A DNA stretch of 64,000 nucleotides from Bacteroidota bacterium (GTDB lineage Bacteria > Bacteroidota > Bacteroidia > Flavobacteriales_D > Crocinitomicaceae). Made by a program: the position numbers and the translations under genes. The notes below the pieces were generated by a model. That model saw only the letters and a list, made by a program, of their open reading frames with translations. It was not told where the DNA came from and made no database searches. Each line of letters starts with the position of its first letter. The stretch's first letter is position 1. Below are positions 53,977 to 62,469 of this stretch, in pieces. The DNA lies in assembly GCA_016192075.1 (NCBI GenBank), contig JACPUU010000007.1, positions 269,959 through 333,958 of the forward strand, given 5' to 3'.

Positions 53977-55134
53977 TTACTCCACCACTTCGTACTTATT
54001 CCGCAGCATTTTTACGTTAAACGGCATGTATTGAAACTGTGCGTACTTGGTTTCTTTTTTGTCATCGGGACCTTTAACCTCAATGACTGAGAAAGAATTT
54101 TTGTCTGAGGCAATTTTCTGGTGGAGTGCATGAATTTTTGGTTTCAGGTTTGAGTCCAGTTTACCGTCAACCTGTACACCAATGGTGCGCAGACTTTTAC
54201 CTGTATTATTGCCGTGAAAGTGAAAATAAGCCTGGTCAAAACCATCCTGCGCGTATTTGCGGTAATTGGTATCGTGAATCAGAAATTCGCGGCGGTTCCG
54301 CTCTTTATTCCACGCAAGCAGCTGCTTCATCATGTAATGCAACGACGCTTTGGCAATTGAATCTTCGGCATAACTGCCACCAATGTCTGAATGTACACCC
54401 GGAAACCATACTTCATGGGTGACCCCTGGCTTGTGATTCATCAGGCTGGGCACAAACGGATTCCGCGTTTCATCAATGGCCACCAAATGCACGGCTCGTT
54501 GAATATTGGCTGCAATGTGATTATCGGTAAACAAATCTTTGGGTTTGCCGCCAAAAAAACGGCTGAGCACGGTAGGCAATCCAAAAGCGCTGACAGTGTC
54601 CCACACACCCAGAAATTCAATTTCTACAAAATGTTTGGCAGATGGTGGAATTTCGACATCTGAAATAATCTGCTCTACCACCTTGGTTTCTGCATTTTCT
54701 TTGGGACGCAGGGTGATACGGATGCGCTCCGGAATTCCTTCTTTCTGAATTTTACTGGCCAGCATGCGGGCAGCGGCGGCACCGCGGCTGAATCCAAAAA
54801 TATAGATATGATCGCCTTTTTGCCAGTCCTGCACAAAACGCGCATAAGCCTGCTCCACAATTTTGCCAACTGTTTTTCCGGTAACTCCTTTCCAGTTCTG
54901 GCCAATCCACCGGTTGTCGTTATCGTTTCCAACACCGCGGTGATAACGTACAATCTGTTGCTCCGGATCATCTTTCAAAATGCGGTTCAGGTTAACAATG
55001 TTGGTCACTAAACCATCGGCATTCAGCCCGGTTTCATCATTCCAGGTTCCGTCCAATAAAATGATGTGTTTTCGTTCCCGCGGGGCAGCGCCAAAATCTT
55101 TAACATATTCTGCCGGTATTCTCAAGTCTTCCAT
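53977..55134 (-). CDS. DUF2235 phospholipase-like (Tle1-type) protein
   Basis: 385 residues. The alpha/beta hydrolase signature of DUF2235 is complete: I-I-L-L-D-G-T-W-N-D near residue 25, nucleophile elbow G-F-S-R-G-A (Ser116), G-V-W-D-T-V and P-G-V-H-S-D-I-G-G-S-Y (acid and base). Members include type VI secretion phospholipases (Tle1). There is no signal peptide. The upstream gene encodes a small membrane protein 24 bases away. Its 3' end occurs twice more in the window as remnants. Confidence 0.85.
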   Translation of the reverse strand: MEDLRIPAEYVKDFGAAPRERKHIILLDGTWNDETGLNADGLVTNIVNLNRILKDDPEQQIVRYHRGVGNDNDNRWIGQNWKGVTGKTVGKIVEQAYARFVQDWQKGDHIYIFGFSRGAAAARMLASKIQKEGIPERIRITLRPKENAETKVVEQIISDVEIPPSAKHFVEIEFLGVWDTVSAFGLPTVLSRFFGGKPKDLFTDNHIAANIQRAVHLVAIDETRNPFVPSLMNHKPGVTHEVWFPGVHSDIGGSYAEDSIAKASLHYMMKQLLAWNKERNRREFLIHDTNYRKYAQDGFDQAYFHFHGNNTGKSLRTIGVQVDGKLDSNLKPKIHALHQKIASDKNSFSVIEVKGPDDKKETKYAQFQYMPFNVKMLRNKYEVVE

Positions 55135-55158
55135 GTCTGAAAAAATTTTACTGTGAAC

Positions 55159-55635
55159 TTATTTTTTTGATTCGCCTGCCATTTTCTGCCGTATCTCTTT
55201 CTTCATCTGTTCATGCCAGCCGAACAAATTTAATACAAACCCGTTACGGCGCATAATCATTTTGCACAATCGCACCACAAGCATCAGCACGACTGCAAGA
55301 ACGAGAAAACCAATACCCAACCCTTTTTCAACGCGGGCTACTGAAATTTGTACTTCCGGCCGCTCATTTAGGTACTGTTCAGCAGATGTATTGTAAGCAG
55401 GTTGTTCACCTGCAGACGTATTGATAACAGTCTGTTCCGCAGCAATTGGTTCTCTAAGCCAATCTGTAATTGGCCTTGTAAATTGATTCAGCAAAAAAGC
55501 AATACCCAGTCCCAAACAAACCAGGCTCAGCACCCAGCCGGAAATTCGGACTACTAAAATAACCGCGCTGTTGCGCAGCACACTGGGGCTATTGTCAAAC
55601 AAACTTTCCAGTTCGTGGGAGTGTTTAGAATCCAT
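55159..55635 (-). CDS. two-helix membrane partner of the DUF2235 protein
   Basis: 158 residues with two transmembrane helices (about 23-48 and 107-128), a variable loop between them and a cytoplasmic basic C-terminus. I chose ATG 55635; a longer frame from 55689 adds 18 residues. It is the first gene of a two-gene operon with the phospholipase-like gene. By analogy with Tle1-Tli1 pairs it may be an immunity or anchoring partner, but this is inference. Confidence 0.6.
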   Translation of the reverse strand: MDSKHSHELESLFDNSPSVLRNSAVILVVRISGWVLSLVCLGLGIAFLLNQFTRPITDWLREPIAAEQTVINTSAGEQPAYNTSAEQYLNERPEVQISVARVEKGLGIGFLVLAVVLMLVVRLCKMIMRRNGFVLNLFGWHEQMKKEIRQKMAGESKK

Positions 55636-55689
55636 ATTTTTCAGCGAATTGAGTTGAACGTGTTGCAAACAATAACCGGTGAATGTCAA

Positions 55690-56041
55690 TACACATTCGT
55701 ATTTTGAATTTACATGAGAAAATAACGGTGAATACCTGTTTGATTTTCATGCGGTTTTGTTTTGGGTAAATTAAATATAGTAAAATTGCCGGTTAAAAAG
55801 CAGCGTAGCGATTACTGTAAATTACAGACTCTTTTGGCAGACAGTTTTGGTGGTATCTGCGAGGGGGGTTACGATGGGAAAAAATTAATTGAGGATGGGG
55901 TTGAGGGGAGATTTTAATTTAGCTTTTCTGGTCGGGGATACGGATATTGGGAAAATTCCCCGACGGCGAAAAGCAAATGATTAAGGAATTTTTAAGCGCC
56001 TTTATCATCACAACAAATCTCAGGCAACAGTTGATACATTA
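55690..56041. other. intergenic region with repeat similarity
   Basis: No gene. 55870-55925 resembles 56145-56205 (AAAAATTAATTG...GGGGTTGAGGGG...TTTTAATTTAGCTTTT), so it is part of the local repeat family. CTGTAA-A-TTACAG near 55815 is a short palindrome. Confidence 0.5.
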
Positions 56042-56074
56042 AAAAAACGCCAAGCGGTTTGCCTGGCGTTTTTT
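56042..56074. terminator. bidirectional terminator
   Basis: AAAAAACGCCA, 11 bases, TGGCGTTTTTT is a perfect stem with A- and T-runs, fitting termination on either strand. It lies about 150 bases beyond the stop of the minus-strand 93-residue gene, and no plus-strand gene ends near it. Confidence 0.75.
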
Positions 56075-56089
56075 ATTTCATGTTTTACG

Positions 56090-56154
56090 TTAGGTGATTA
56101 CAAATCCCCCTGATTTTTCACTAGCGCAGCAGTAAAACTACTGCGCAGCGGGGG
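56090..56154. repeat. dispersed palindromic repeat, copy A
   Basis: Contains the imperfect palindrome GCGCAGCAGT-AAA-ACTACTGCGC plus TTAGGTGATTACAAATC and a trailing G-run. The same order occurs at 56652-56730 and the palindrome again at 58235-58267. Confidence 0.7.
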
Positions 56155-56220
56155 AAAAATAATTGGGAAGGGGTTGAGGGGGCTTTTAATTTAGCTTTTG
56201 TGGTAGGCGCTTCCACTACT

Positions 56221-56502
56221 TTAAAGGACTATGCGACGAATTCCATTACTATCTATTCTACAAGTCCATTTGCATGGTGATGGTCTATTAATCATATTGT
56301 ACTTTTCAACTATTCCGTCAGCTACCAAAAAGCCTGGATCTCCATTAATATCTTCATCCGATTCATAGATATAGACTTGTTTTCCTTCAAATAGTTCAAT
56401 ACTCTCACCCGAAGAGTCAACTTTATAATCCCGTTGGGAGAGTAATATCAAGTCATCCTCGATAAGTTCATTAAAATCAACGATTATTCTTGGTCTATCC
56501 AT
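56221..56502 (-). CDS. small acidic hypothetical protein
   Basis: 93 residues, acidic N-terminal half (I-E-D-D-L-I-L-L-S, Y-E-S-D-E-D-I-N-G-D) and a basic end. No signal peptide or membrane segment. It sits alone among repeats. Its size and position in a toxin-immunity graveyard suggest an orphan immunity-type protein, but no homology is claimed. Confidence 0.5.
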   Translation of the reverse strand: MDRPRIIVDFNELIEDDLILLSQRDYKVDSSGESIELFEGKQVYIYESDEDINGDPGFLVADGIVEKYNMINRPSPCKWTCRIDSNGIRRIVL

Positions 56503-56610
56503 GACACCAAATTTAACAGCTATTTTCTATTATTCGGTTGCGCCTTTGACCGGGAAGCCATGGTTATTTTGGAATTGTTGTGGAAGTAGCGGCCCTGGTG
56601 TCATTCTGAC

Positions 56611-56730
56611 GCAGATCAAGAAAACCAAAGCTTTGTAATTTTTTTAGCTCTTACGTTAGGTGATTACAAATCACCCTGATTTTTCACTAGCGCAGCAGTA
56701 AAACTACTGCGCAGCGGGGGGCAGCGGGGG
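56611..56730. repeat. dispersed palindromic repeat, copy B
   Basis: Starts GCAGATCAAGAAAACCAAAG, matching 58116-58167, then the palindrome and a G-run. Its end truncates the IS1-like fragment, showing that the repeat was inserted into or recombined with it. Confidence 0.7.
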
Positions 56731-56950
56731 ATGCTGTTGAATAGCTAATTCCTAACACTTCTGTAATACCTGAAAATCCCATGTTGTTAGTAAGCATTGG
56801 AACAATCAGGTTTCGTTTTGACTGATCACAACCAGCGTACAAATAATTTTCTTGCTGATACTTTTTGCAAGCCTTGCATCTAAACTTTTGAGTACCGTTT
56901 CGTTGTCTTCCAATTTTTACACATAACTCAGAGCAATATTGACACTTCAT
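56731..56950 (-). pseudogene. IS1-type transposase N-terminal fragment (InsA-like)
   Basis: About 73 residues begin with a zinc-ribbon C-x2-C...C-x2-C pattern (M-K-C-Q-Y-C-S then F-R-C-K-A-C-K) and a following helix-turn-helix (G-F-S-G-I-T-E-V-L-G-I-S) typical of InsA/IS1. The frame runs into repeat copy B and loses the rest, so it is inactive. Confidence 0.75.
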
Positions 56951-57063
56951 AGAATATGATATTTTAAAATACTAGGTTCTTAAGTACCGTCTATTTGGCC
57001 CCTAAAGAGCGTTTTCCCGAACTTCAATAGTCAGAGGTCACTGTTTTATTAGACGTAATAAAA

Positions 57064-57092
57064 TCAAAAGCCCGGAAAATCCAGGCTTTTGA
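57064..57092. terminator. terminator-like hairpin
   Basis: TCAAAAGCC, 11 bases, GGCTTTTGA is a perfect nine-base stem with a T-rich arm. It lies 60 bases beyond the stop of the lipoprotein gene on the minus strand. Confidence 0.55.
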
Positions 57093-57151
57093 AGTAATAT
57101 GATATTTTGAAATGGTACCGGTACCGCTCAGGTGACATTTGGAACACTACC

Positions 57152-57607
57152 CTATTGAGCAGCCTCAAATGCATACGAGCTACCAAGAATTTGAATCACA
57201 TTTTTCTCGAAACTGGAGTTGAACATGTCCCTATCTTCTTTTTTAACATCCACGGCCTTTATCCATTTATTCGATTCAAAATCAAATACTTGCCGAATAT
57301 AAACTTGCGTCTCGACAGAATTTTTGCTGAGTGAAATCCAGTACATAATTTCAGAGTTGTCTTCTTTATAGTAAACTGTCCAATATGTGAGAAAAGAATA
57401 TCCGCGCTCATCCCAATTTAGATAATCTTGATATTCCTCAGGTACTTTAAATTTATCATCAGATAGCAAACTATCTAGTTTCTGCTTAACAGTCTCTCGA
57501 TTTTCATCAATCTTATAAACACCTAAAGAGCCTAATGTTCCTGCTCCTAAATCTTGACAAGAAAAAAAGAAAAGACTAATCAAAATATTAATCATTATTC
57601 TCATCAT
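57152..57607 (-). CDS. lipoprotein, hypothetical (immunity-like)
   Basis: 151 residues with a short signal and lipobox (F-F-S-C, Cys about 17). The mature part is acidic with aromatic strands (F-L-T-Y-W-T-V-Y-Y) and no known domain. It is one of several small lipoproteins in this region, each of a size and type common among immunity proteins of Rhs or other polymorphic toxins. Confidence 0.6.
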   Translation of the reverse strand: MMRIMINILISLFFFSCQDLGAGTLGSLGVYKIDENRETVKQKLDSLLSDDKFKVPEEYQDYLNWDERGYSFLTYWTVYYKEDNSEIMYWISLSKNSVETQVYIRQVFDFESNKWIKAVDVKKEDRDMFNSSFEKNVIQILGSSYAFEAAQ

Positions 57608-57653
57608 TTAATTTTATGGTATAACTACCCCAACTACTCTTCCCCAACCGCCC

Positions 57654-57899
57654 TCATACATCATAACTCATCATCAAGGCTAGCTTCATGGAATTTTCTT
57701 CAGAAGGTGTTTTATTATAAACTATATCTTTCTGATAATTAATCCATGAAAAATGCAGCGAATCTATGATATCCAATGTTAAACGATTACAACATCCTGA
57801 TTCATTAGTATTAAGCTCTGTGCCTTTCTGAGTACTGCATGCAGAACTCAGAAAAAATAATCCAACGAAAAAATATATCTCTCTAAACTTTATTCTCAT
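57654..57899 (-). CDS. short lipoprotein, hypothetical
   Basis: 81 residues from ATG 57899, with signal and lipobox (S-S-A-C, Cys about 20). A second cysteine pair (G-C-C) is in the mature part. Upstream, a 36-codon frame ends at 57906 (D-Y-D-H-S-W-L-L-I-G-Q-A-G-L) and could be the tail of a lost toxin. Function unknown. Confidence 0.5.
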   Translation of the reverse strand: MRIKFREIYFFVGLFFLSSACSTQKGTELNTNESGCCNRLTLDIIDSLHFSWINYQKDIVYNKTPSEENSMKLALMMSYDV

Positions 57900-58109
57900 T
57901 TTATTTAGTTTTCTTACAGACCCGCTTGGCCTATCAGCAACCAACTATGGTCATAGTCAAATGATACGATGCTTCTTTTTTTTATCGTGCGTTTTACACC
58001 AAATGATCTCATCCATAAAAATAGTACTTTTTATGAATATGAGATTTGCGTTAGGGGATTCTGAAAATCCCCGGGATAGTGCTTTAGGGCAGGATGGATA
58101 TCCTGCGCA

Positions 58110-58267
58110 GCTGATGCAGATCAAGAAAACCAAAGCTTTGTAATTTTTTTAGCTCTTACTTTAGGCGACTACACTTGTCCGCCGCAATGTAGTGAAGGAG
58201 GAAGTCGCCGGCATTCTGTCGCGAAGCCTCGCGATAGCGCAGCAGTAAAACTACTGCGCAGCGGGGG
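58110..58267. repeat. dispersed palindromic repeat, copy C
   Basis: Combines the GATCAAGAAAACCAAAGCTT block (shared with copy B), a variable middle and the palindrome GCGCAGCAGT-AAA-ACTACTGCGC. It occupies most of the gap 57900-58273, where no gene is supported. Confidence 0.7.
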
Positions 58268-58273
58268 CACCAC

Positions 58274-59035
58274 TTATCTCGTCTTATAAACTGAACGATA
58301 CAATTTTCCATCACTTCCTGCGCTTATGACGTGTAATTGTTTACCGCAATGAAACATATTCACAATGGCATTCTCTGTCCAAACCTCCTGAATAATATCC
58401 AGTGAATCTATAGAAAAGAGAAAAACACACCCCCTCTTGTACTTACTACTATCTCCTTCTATTGAGCAATTGCAAGCGAGTAGTAAATACTCATTGCTTA
58501 TAGTCACAAAATCAACTGCCTCATGGATAATATAATTTTCAACATTTAACAAGCTAGATTCTCTCACTAATTTACCAGTCTCATTTTTCTCCGTTATTTT
58601 TAAGGAACTTATGTCGAATTCAAAAAAACCGCTCTTTACGAGAGAAAAACGTTTAGAATTATAAAAAAGGTGGGAAAAATCCGCTCCATTAATAAACTTG
58701 AAATAAACATTGTACGATTCGTCCAGCATTGCAAATGAGGTCTGATTTCCATTAGGAAAATCAAATAATTCTAATAGTATTTTCTCTTCCAATAATCCCT
58801 CACCAACTTTATATAAATTTGTATCTAACAAACTCTGCTCTCCATCAAATATTTTCAGATGTAATCTGAATTTGCCAATAACGATGCTTCTCCCGATATT
58901 CCGATTTGAATCAATTGGAAAAAATGGTTTCTCGTGTTGAGTATAAAGAACTCCATATGCGGGTTCAATTTGACTAATACATCCAATACAAATTATATTG
59001 ACTATTAAAACTAATAATAAAGATATACTATTCAT
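58274..59035 (-). CDS. lipoprotein, probable immunity protein
   Basis: 253 residues from ATG 59035 with signal and lipobox (I-G-C, Cys about 18). The rest looks beta-rich (F-R-L-H-L-K-I-F-D, Y-L-L-L-A-C-N-C-S). It overlaps the upstream toxin-like fragment by 8 bases. The pair toxin C-terminus then lipoprotein is the usual order of effector-immunity modules. Confidence 0.6.
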   Translation of the reverse strand: MNSISLLLVLIVNIICIGCISQIEPAYGVLYTQHEKPFFPIDSNRNIGRSIVIGKFRLHLKIFDGEQSLLDTNLYKVGEGLLEEKILLELFDFPNGNQTSFAMLDESYNVYFKFINGADFSHLFYNSKRFSLVKSGFFEFDISSLKITEKNETGKLVRESSLLNVENYIIHEAVDFVTISNEYLLLACNCSIEGDSSKYKRGCVFLFSIDSLDIIQEVWTENAIVNMFHCGKQLHVISAGSDGKLYRSVYKTR

Positions 59036-59345
59036 CTTCGATTTCAATTTGTTCCTCTTCTGAAGACTCTCCTTTATTCCCTCCGCCTCGAATATAACTC
59101 TCATGTTGTTTAAGCATCTTATTTACGAAATCTTCCGCGTTTTCTTTCGTAATATTCTTACCATCTATTTCATCATCCCACAATGTCCTCTCAATAGCTT
59201 TACCTTCTGTCATCATTTTATTCAAGTCTAAAGCAATCTGGTTCGGAGTAGGAGTCTCTACCTGAATTTCTCCTTCTGCAATACTTCCTTTAGTCAACCC
59301 AAAGGAAGGGTCAGTAACTAATTCCCCCGCCTTAAGAAGGTCCAC
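59028..59345 (-). pseudogene. 5'-truncated toxin C-terminus
   Basis: A frame open from 59417 down to 59028. From about 59390 it reads as protein (T-H-D-W-V-D-G-Q-Y-V-V-N-D-C-S-T-I-I-V-D-L-L-K) and has T-P-N-Q-I-A-L-D-L-N-K later. The N-D-C-S...L-L-K-A-G pattern resembles the catalytic Cys helix of papain-like Rhs toxins. The 5' part has been cut off by the palindromic repeat at 59398-59438, where the frame meets a stop. Coordinates given start at the first internal GTG. Confidence 0.55.
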
Positions 59346-59397
59346 TATAATTGTTGAGCAATCATTAACAACATATTGTCCATCAACCCAATCATGA

Positions 59398-59438
59398 GTA
59401 AAACTACCGCGCAGCGTTCACAAATGCTTCGCAGCGGT
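59398..59438. repeat. dispersed repeat, copy D
   Basis: GTAAAACTACCGCGCAGCG followed by TTCACAAATGCTTCGCAGCG. The latter block is identical in copy E at 62400-62460. Confidence 0.65.
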
Positions 59439-59459
59439 GTTTTATCTACATTAATATCA

Positions 59460-60146
59460 TTACCTAATACATTTATTTTGAATAATTTGCGAATAAATTA
59501 TTTTATCACCGCTATATTTTTTTATCCGAAAATCAAAAAGAATATTCTTCACATCAGATTTTATCCGATATGATTCTATTTCAAAATTTTCAACTGCCAT
59601 ATTTAGAGTTGTATCGAATTTTTCACCGTTGGAATACATCAACGTCATTACTGTACTTATTGAATCATATAATTGCCTGTTTAAAAAGGGTTGGATACTA
59701 ATAGATGAAGAATTATTCAAATCAATAGTGTCAGAAATTGAACCATTAACAGCTATAAAAAAACTTATCGAATCAATTATATCTCCATTAATATCATAGT
59801 ATATCCATTGATTAAAGATAGAATCAACGCCATAGTAGAGAGGCTCTACCCTTTGTCTTGTTCTCCCTAAGGTATCATATATTGTTATAAACCCATGCAA
59901 AGTATCGCTCACATAATAGCACTCCTTTTTGAAATGTCCGTTCGGATAAAAAGCTAAAAACGTTCCTTGTTTGTGTCCTTGGTCATCCAAATAAAATATT
60001 TCCCTGGTATCATCTGAATAGGTAGTGTCTATTTTTTGGAGCGATTCGTTCTTTGCTCCTACAACATCTTGCTTGTCACCCTGATCTTGATTACAGCTCG
60101 AAAAAACCAGCATCGCACCAACCAGAATTACTGTCATTCGTATCAT
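59460..60146 (-). CDS. lipoprotein with MORN-like segments
   Basis: 228 residues with signal and lipobox (F-S-S-C, Cys about 18). G-T-F-L-A-F-Y-P-N-G-H-F-K-K-E and H-G-F-I-T-I-Y-D resemble MORN/toxin-antitoxin-type YwqK repeats, which occur in many immunity proteins. The C-terminal 100 residues are beta-rich and unassigned. Confidence 0.6.
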   Translation of the reverse strand: MIRMTVILVGAMLVFSSCNQDQGDKQDVVGAKNESLQKIDTTYSDDTREIFYLDDQGHKQGTFLAFYPNGHFKKECYYVSDTLHGFITIYDTLGRTRQRVEPLYYGVDSIFNQWIYYDINGDIIDSISFFIAVNGSISDTIDLNNSSSISIQPFLNRQLYDSISTVMTLMYSNGEKFDTTLNMAVENFEIESYRIKSDVKNILFDFRIKKYSGDKIIYSQIIQNKCIR

Positions 60147-60225
60147 ACGTCTATATTTATTTAGTTAACCGAAACTATCCTGAATTAGTATATTATTCGT
60201 GCATTAAATCTGTACACATTAGAAA

Positions 60226-60245
60226 ACGTCCCGTTACCGGGACGT
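60226..60245 (-). terminator. terminator of the membrane-protein gene
   Basis: ACGTCCCG-TTAC-CGGGACGT is a perfect stem; on the minus strand it is followed by TTTTC. It lies just after the stop of the 60289-60720 gene. Confidence 0.65.
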
Positions 60246-60288
60246 GAATGCAACAAAACAAAAGTACCTCAGGAAATATACACGATTT

Positions 60289-60720
60289 CTAACCAAAACG
60301 TCTCCAGCCATAACTAAATTGTATTTTTAAACTTTCACAAATTGTTTTCATCTTTTCAAAATCACTTATTTTGAAACCTGAAAGCCGAAGAAATAGAGGG
60401 GTTCTTTGGTCTTTAAAATATAATTGTACTCCAGAGGTGTTTCCCCCGAGTATCCCTTCTACTTTCAATATCTCACTCCAGTCAAAACTATATTCACACG
60501 AATTCAATAAGGCGATCTGCTTTAATTTGAAAGTTCGATTTGTGATGCTTAGACAACCATTATTGAAGCTAGCCGAGAGCAATAAAATAAATACTAGTCC
60601 AACAAAAACAATAATTAAACTCTCAAAGGCAAAGGCCATTACTATGAATAAAGAAAACGAAACCAGGTAATAAACCAAAAGTCGCTTACTCTTGTACTCA
60701 TATAAGATATCACTGCTCAT
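60289..60720 (-). CDS. two-helix membrane protein with PH-like domain
   Basis: 143 residues from ATG 60720, with two adjacent transmembrane helices (about 15-55; Y-Y-L-V-S-F-S-L-F-I-V, L-I-I-V-F-V-G-L-V-F-I) followed by a soluble beta-rich part (L-K-Q-I-A-L-L, Y-F-K-D-Q-R-T-P-L-F-L-R-L-S-G-F-K-I) like small bacterial PH-type domains. A longer frame begins at 60783 but runs into the IS end region. Function unknown; immunity-like context. Confidence 0.55.
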   Translation of the reverse strand: MSSDILYEYKSKRLLVYYLVSFSLFIVMAFAFESLIIVFVGLVFILLLSASFNNGCLSITNRTFKLKQIALLNSCEYSFDWSEILKVEGILGGNTSGVQLYFKDQRTPLFLRLSGFKISDFEKMKTICESLKIQFSYGWRRFG

Positions 60721-60791
60721 TCCTGTTTTGTCCCTGAATTGGCTATTGTCTCGGTTGCACCTGTTGTTGTATGCGTGATACAAACCCTGGA

Positions 60792-60850
60792 CTTTTAACT
60801 AAGTTAAAAGTAATACTACATCTACACCTGCCCAAATTTTGAATAAACTT
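60792..60850 (+). repeat. left-end region of the IS, matched at 63882-63950
   Basis: CTTTTAAC-TAA-GTTAAAAG is a palindrome, followed by about 40 bases (CCAAATTTTG, AAACTTTTT) that also occur at 63882-63950. This suggests the end of an insertion element, with a second related end at the window border. Confidence 0.55.
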
Positions 60851-60945
60851 TTTTCGTTTTTAAAACGTACTTTATCCAATTGTTTTTTCACTTAATTATT
60901 CTAAAAATTTATTGTTCAAAATATTTCAACAGAAAACAAGTCATT

Positions 60946-62214
60946 ATGCTTTCGAAAAGAACAAAATACGATTCAAATTTAGCCTGGTTTTTTAGTGTAG
61001 GAAAAGATAATTTAATTCCCCTTCATATCAAAAATAAAATCCCAAATTCGACCATTTATACCTGGAGAAGCACTGCCTTTGAAACCTATTTTGGTCATGA
61101 AATCAGGACTATTCAGAAAGATGCCCTGGACTATTACGAGCTTTTCTGTGAGCATGAAAAATTGAAAAAAACAATTCGCGTGATTTCAAAAGTATGGATC
61201 TCTGTTTCTGATATTTTACTTCCTGTTCTGAAAAAGAAAAAAGAATATGAAGAGCTATTTGTAGACAATGTTCAGCGTATGTTCACGGTGTTTGACCGAA
61301 AAACTACTTTTAAAATTGCAGCCATCTCTGCATCTTCGTTCAGTGATAGGTTGTCAAAAATCAAGGTGAAATGTGGTCTTTCCGTGACACAAATTTGTTT
61401 GAAAAAACACCCGTTACAGCTGGCTGAATACGAAGTCAAAAAAATCAAAGAATTGTTTGTCGATGTAAAGCTGGTTTTTTGGCCAGCCATTTCTTTGTAT
61501 TACGAAGGACTTAAAAACAGAGGACTCTTTATTTCATCAAGCACCTTTTATAAATACGTCAACCTGCTCGGCTTAAAACGAAAATGGAAAACTCCCCTGA
61601 AAAAATTACCCGGACTTAAATCCAGCTTTCCCAATCACTATTTACATGTTGACACAACCTATTACGAATTTCAGCCAGGCATGAAAGCGGCCATTGTTTT
61701 TGTATCTGACAATTTTTCCAAAAACATTTTGGGCTGGAGTATTGCGCTGAAAAATTCGGCTGAAAATGTCAAAAATGCACTGAAAATGGCTATTGAAACA
61801 ATCCACCAATATCACCCGGAATATCTTTGTACAACGCTGGTTGCTGATGGCGGAAGTGAAAATCACGCCGTCACAATTGAGGAACTTTTGCGTAAAACGG
61901 ATCACCCGGTTATCACCAAAATTATTGCCCTGAAAGACATTTCATTCTCAAATTCATCCATTGAAGCTATCAACAAAATAGCCAAGCGATATTTGCGAAT
62001 ACTCGACCCACGGACATTTGAAAAACTCATTACCTGTGTTGAATTTTTTGTTTTCAATTATTCACACAAACGGCCACATGGATCTTTAAAAGGATTAACT
62101 CCATTTGAAGCCTACACCAAGCCTGGAACCGCCTTAACATTCCAAAATGAAATGATTAAAGCCAAGCAAAAACGAATCGCTTTTAATCAAACTAATAGCT
62201 GCAAAATGTGTTAG
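60946..62214 (+). CDS. IS transposase with DDE integrase core
   Basis: 422 residues from ATG 60946; the frame is open upstream but the start fits the family. The N-terminal 220 residues are helical with HTH character. The integrase core shows H-V-D-T-T-Y-Y-E-F (first Asp), V-A-D-G-G-S-E-N (second Asp) and N-S-S-I-E-A-I-N-K (Glu), then the usual N-Y-S-H-K-R-P-H-G-S-L-K-G-L-T-P. It belongs to the IS3/IS481-type rve superfamily. It looks intact. Confidence 0.88.
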   Translation: MLSKRTKYDSNLAWFFSVGKDNLIPLHIKNKIPNSTIYTWRSTAFETYFGHEIRTIQKDALDYYELFCEHEKLKKTIRVISKVWISVSDILLPVLKKKKEYEELFVDNVQRMFTVFDRKTTFKIAAISASSFSDRLSKIKVKCGLSVTQICLKKHPLQLAEYEVKKIKELFVDVKLVFWPAISLYYEGLKNRGLFISSSTFYKYVNLLGLKRKWKTPLKKLPGLKSSFPNHYLHVDTTYYEFQPGMKAAIVFVSDNFSKNILGWSIALKNSAENVKNALKMAIETIHQYHPEYLCTTLVADGGSENHAVTIEELLRKTDHPVITKIIALKDISFSNSSIEAINKIAKRYLRILDPRTFEKLITCVEFFVFNYSHKRPHGSLKGLTPFEAYTKPGTALTFQNEMIKAKQKRIAFNQTNSCKMC

Positions 62215-62344
62215 AAAACGCTAAAGGAAATCCTGAAAAATAAACCCAGTTTGGATAACGATCTATTTCAATGAAAAAGTAAAACCTGATTTAAAAAACT
62301 TCTGAAAACCAGCCAAGTAGCTGACCAGCCGGATTAAAGCAAAA

Positions 62345-62376
62345 AAAACCAATTCGTTTTTCAACGATTTGGTTTT
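62345..62376. terminator. hairpin after the transposase gene
   Basis: AAAACCAATTCGTT-TTTC-AACGATTTGGTTTT is a 14-base stem with one mismatch, ending in T-runs on the plus strand. Confidence 0.6.
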
Positions 62377-62382
62377 CAATAA

Positions 62383-62398
62383 ATTCGATATATCGAAT
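62383..62398. repeat. 16-base perfect palindrome
   Basis: ATTCGATATATCGAAT is fully symmetrical without spacer. It may mark the IS border, a recombination site or an operator. Confidence 0.4.
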
Positions 62399-62399
62399 A

Positions 62400-62460
62400 G
62401 GTTATTTCGGAATTGTTGTGGAAGTAGCTACGCAGCGTTCACAAATGCTTCGCAGCGGGT
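62400..62460. repeat. dispersed repeat, copy E
   Basis: Begins GTTATTTCGGAATTGTTGTG and GAAGTAGC, shared with 56563-56592, then the block TTCACAAATGCTTCGCAGCG shared with copy D. Confidence 0.65.
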
Positions 62461-62469
62461 ACTAGCGTA

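Noticed and set aside
53977..55635. DUF2235 gene pair as part of a type VI secretion system
   Set aside because: No TssB/C, Hcp, VgrG of T6SS type or ClpV gene is present in the window; the contractile genes here are eCIS type.
57906..58013. 36-codon frame ending D-Y-D-H-S-W-L-L-I-G-Q-A-G-L
   Set aside because: Too short and without start context to call a gene; it may be a toxin remnant and is mentioned with the neighbouring lipoprotein.
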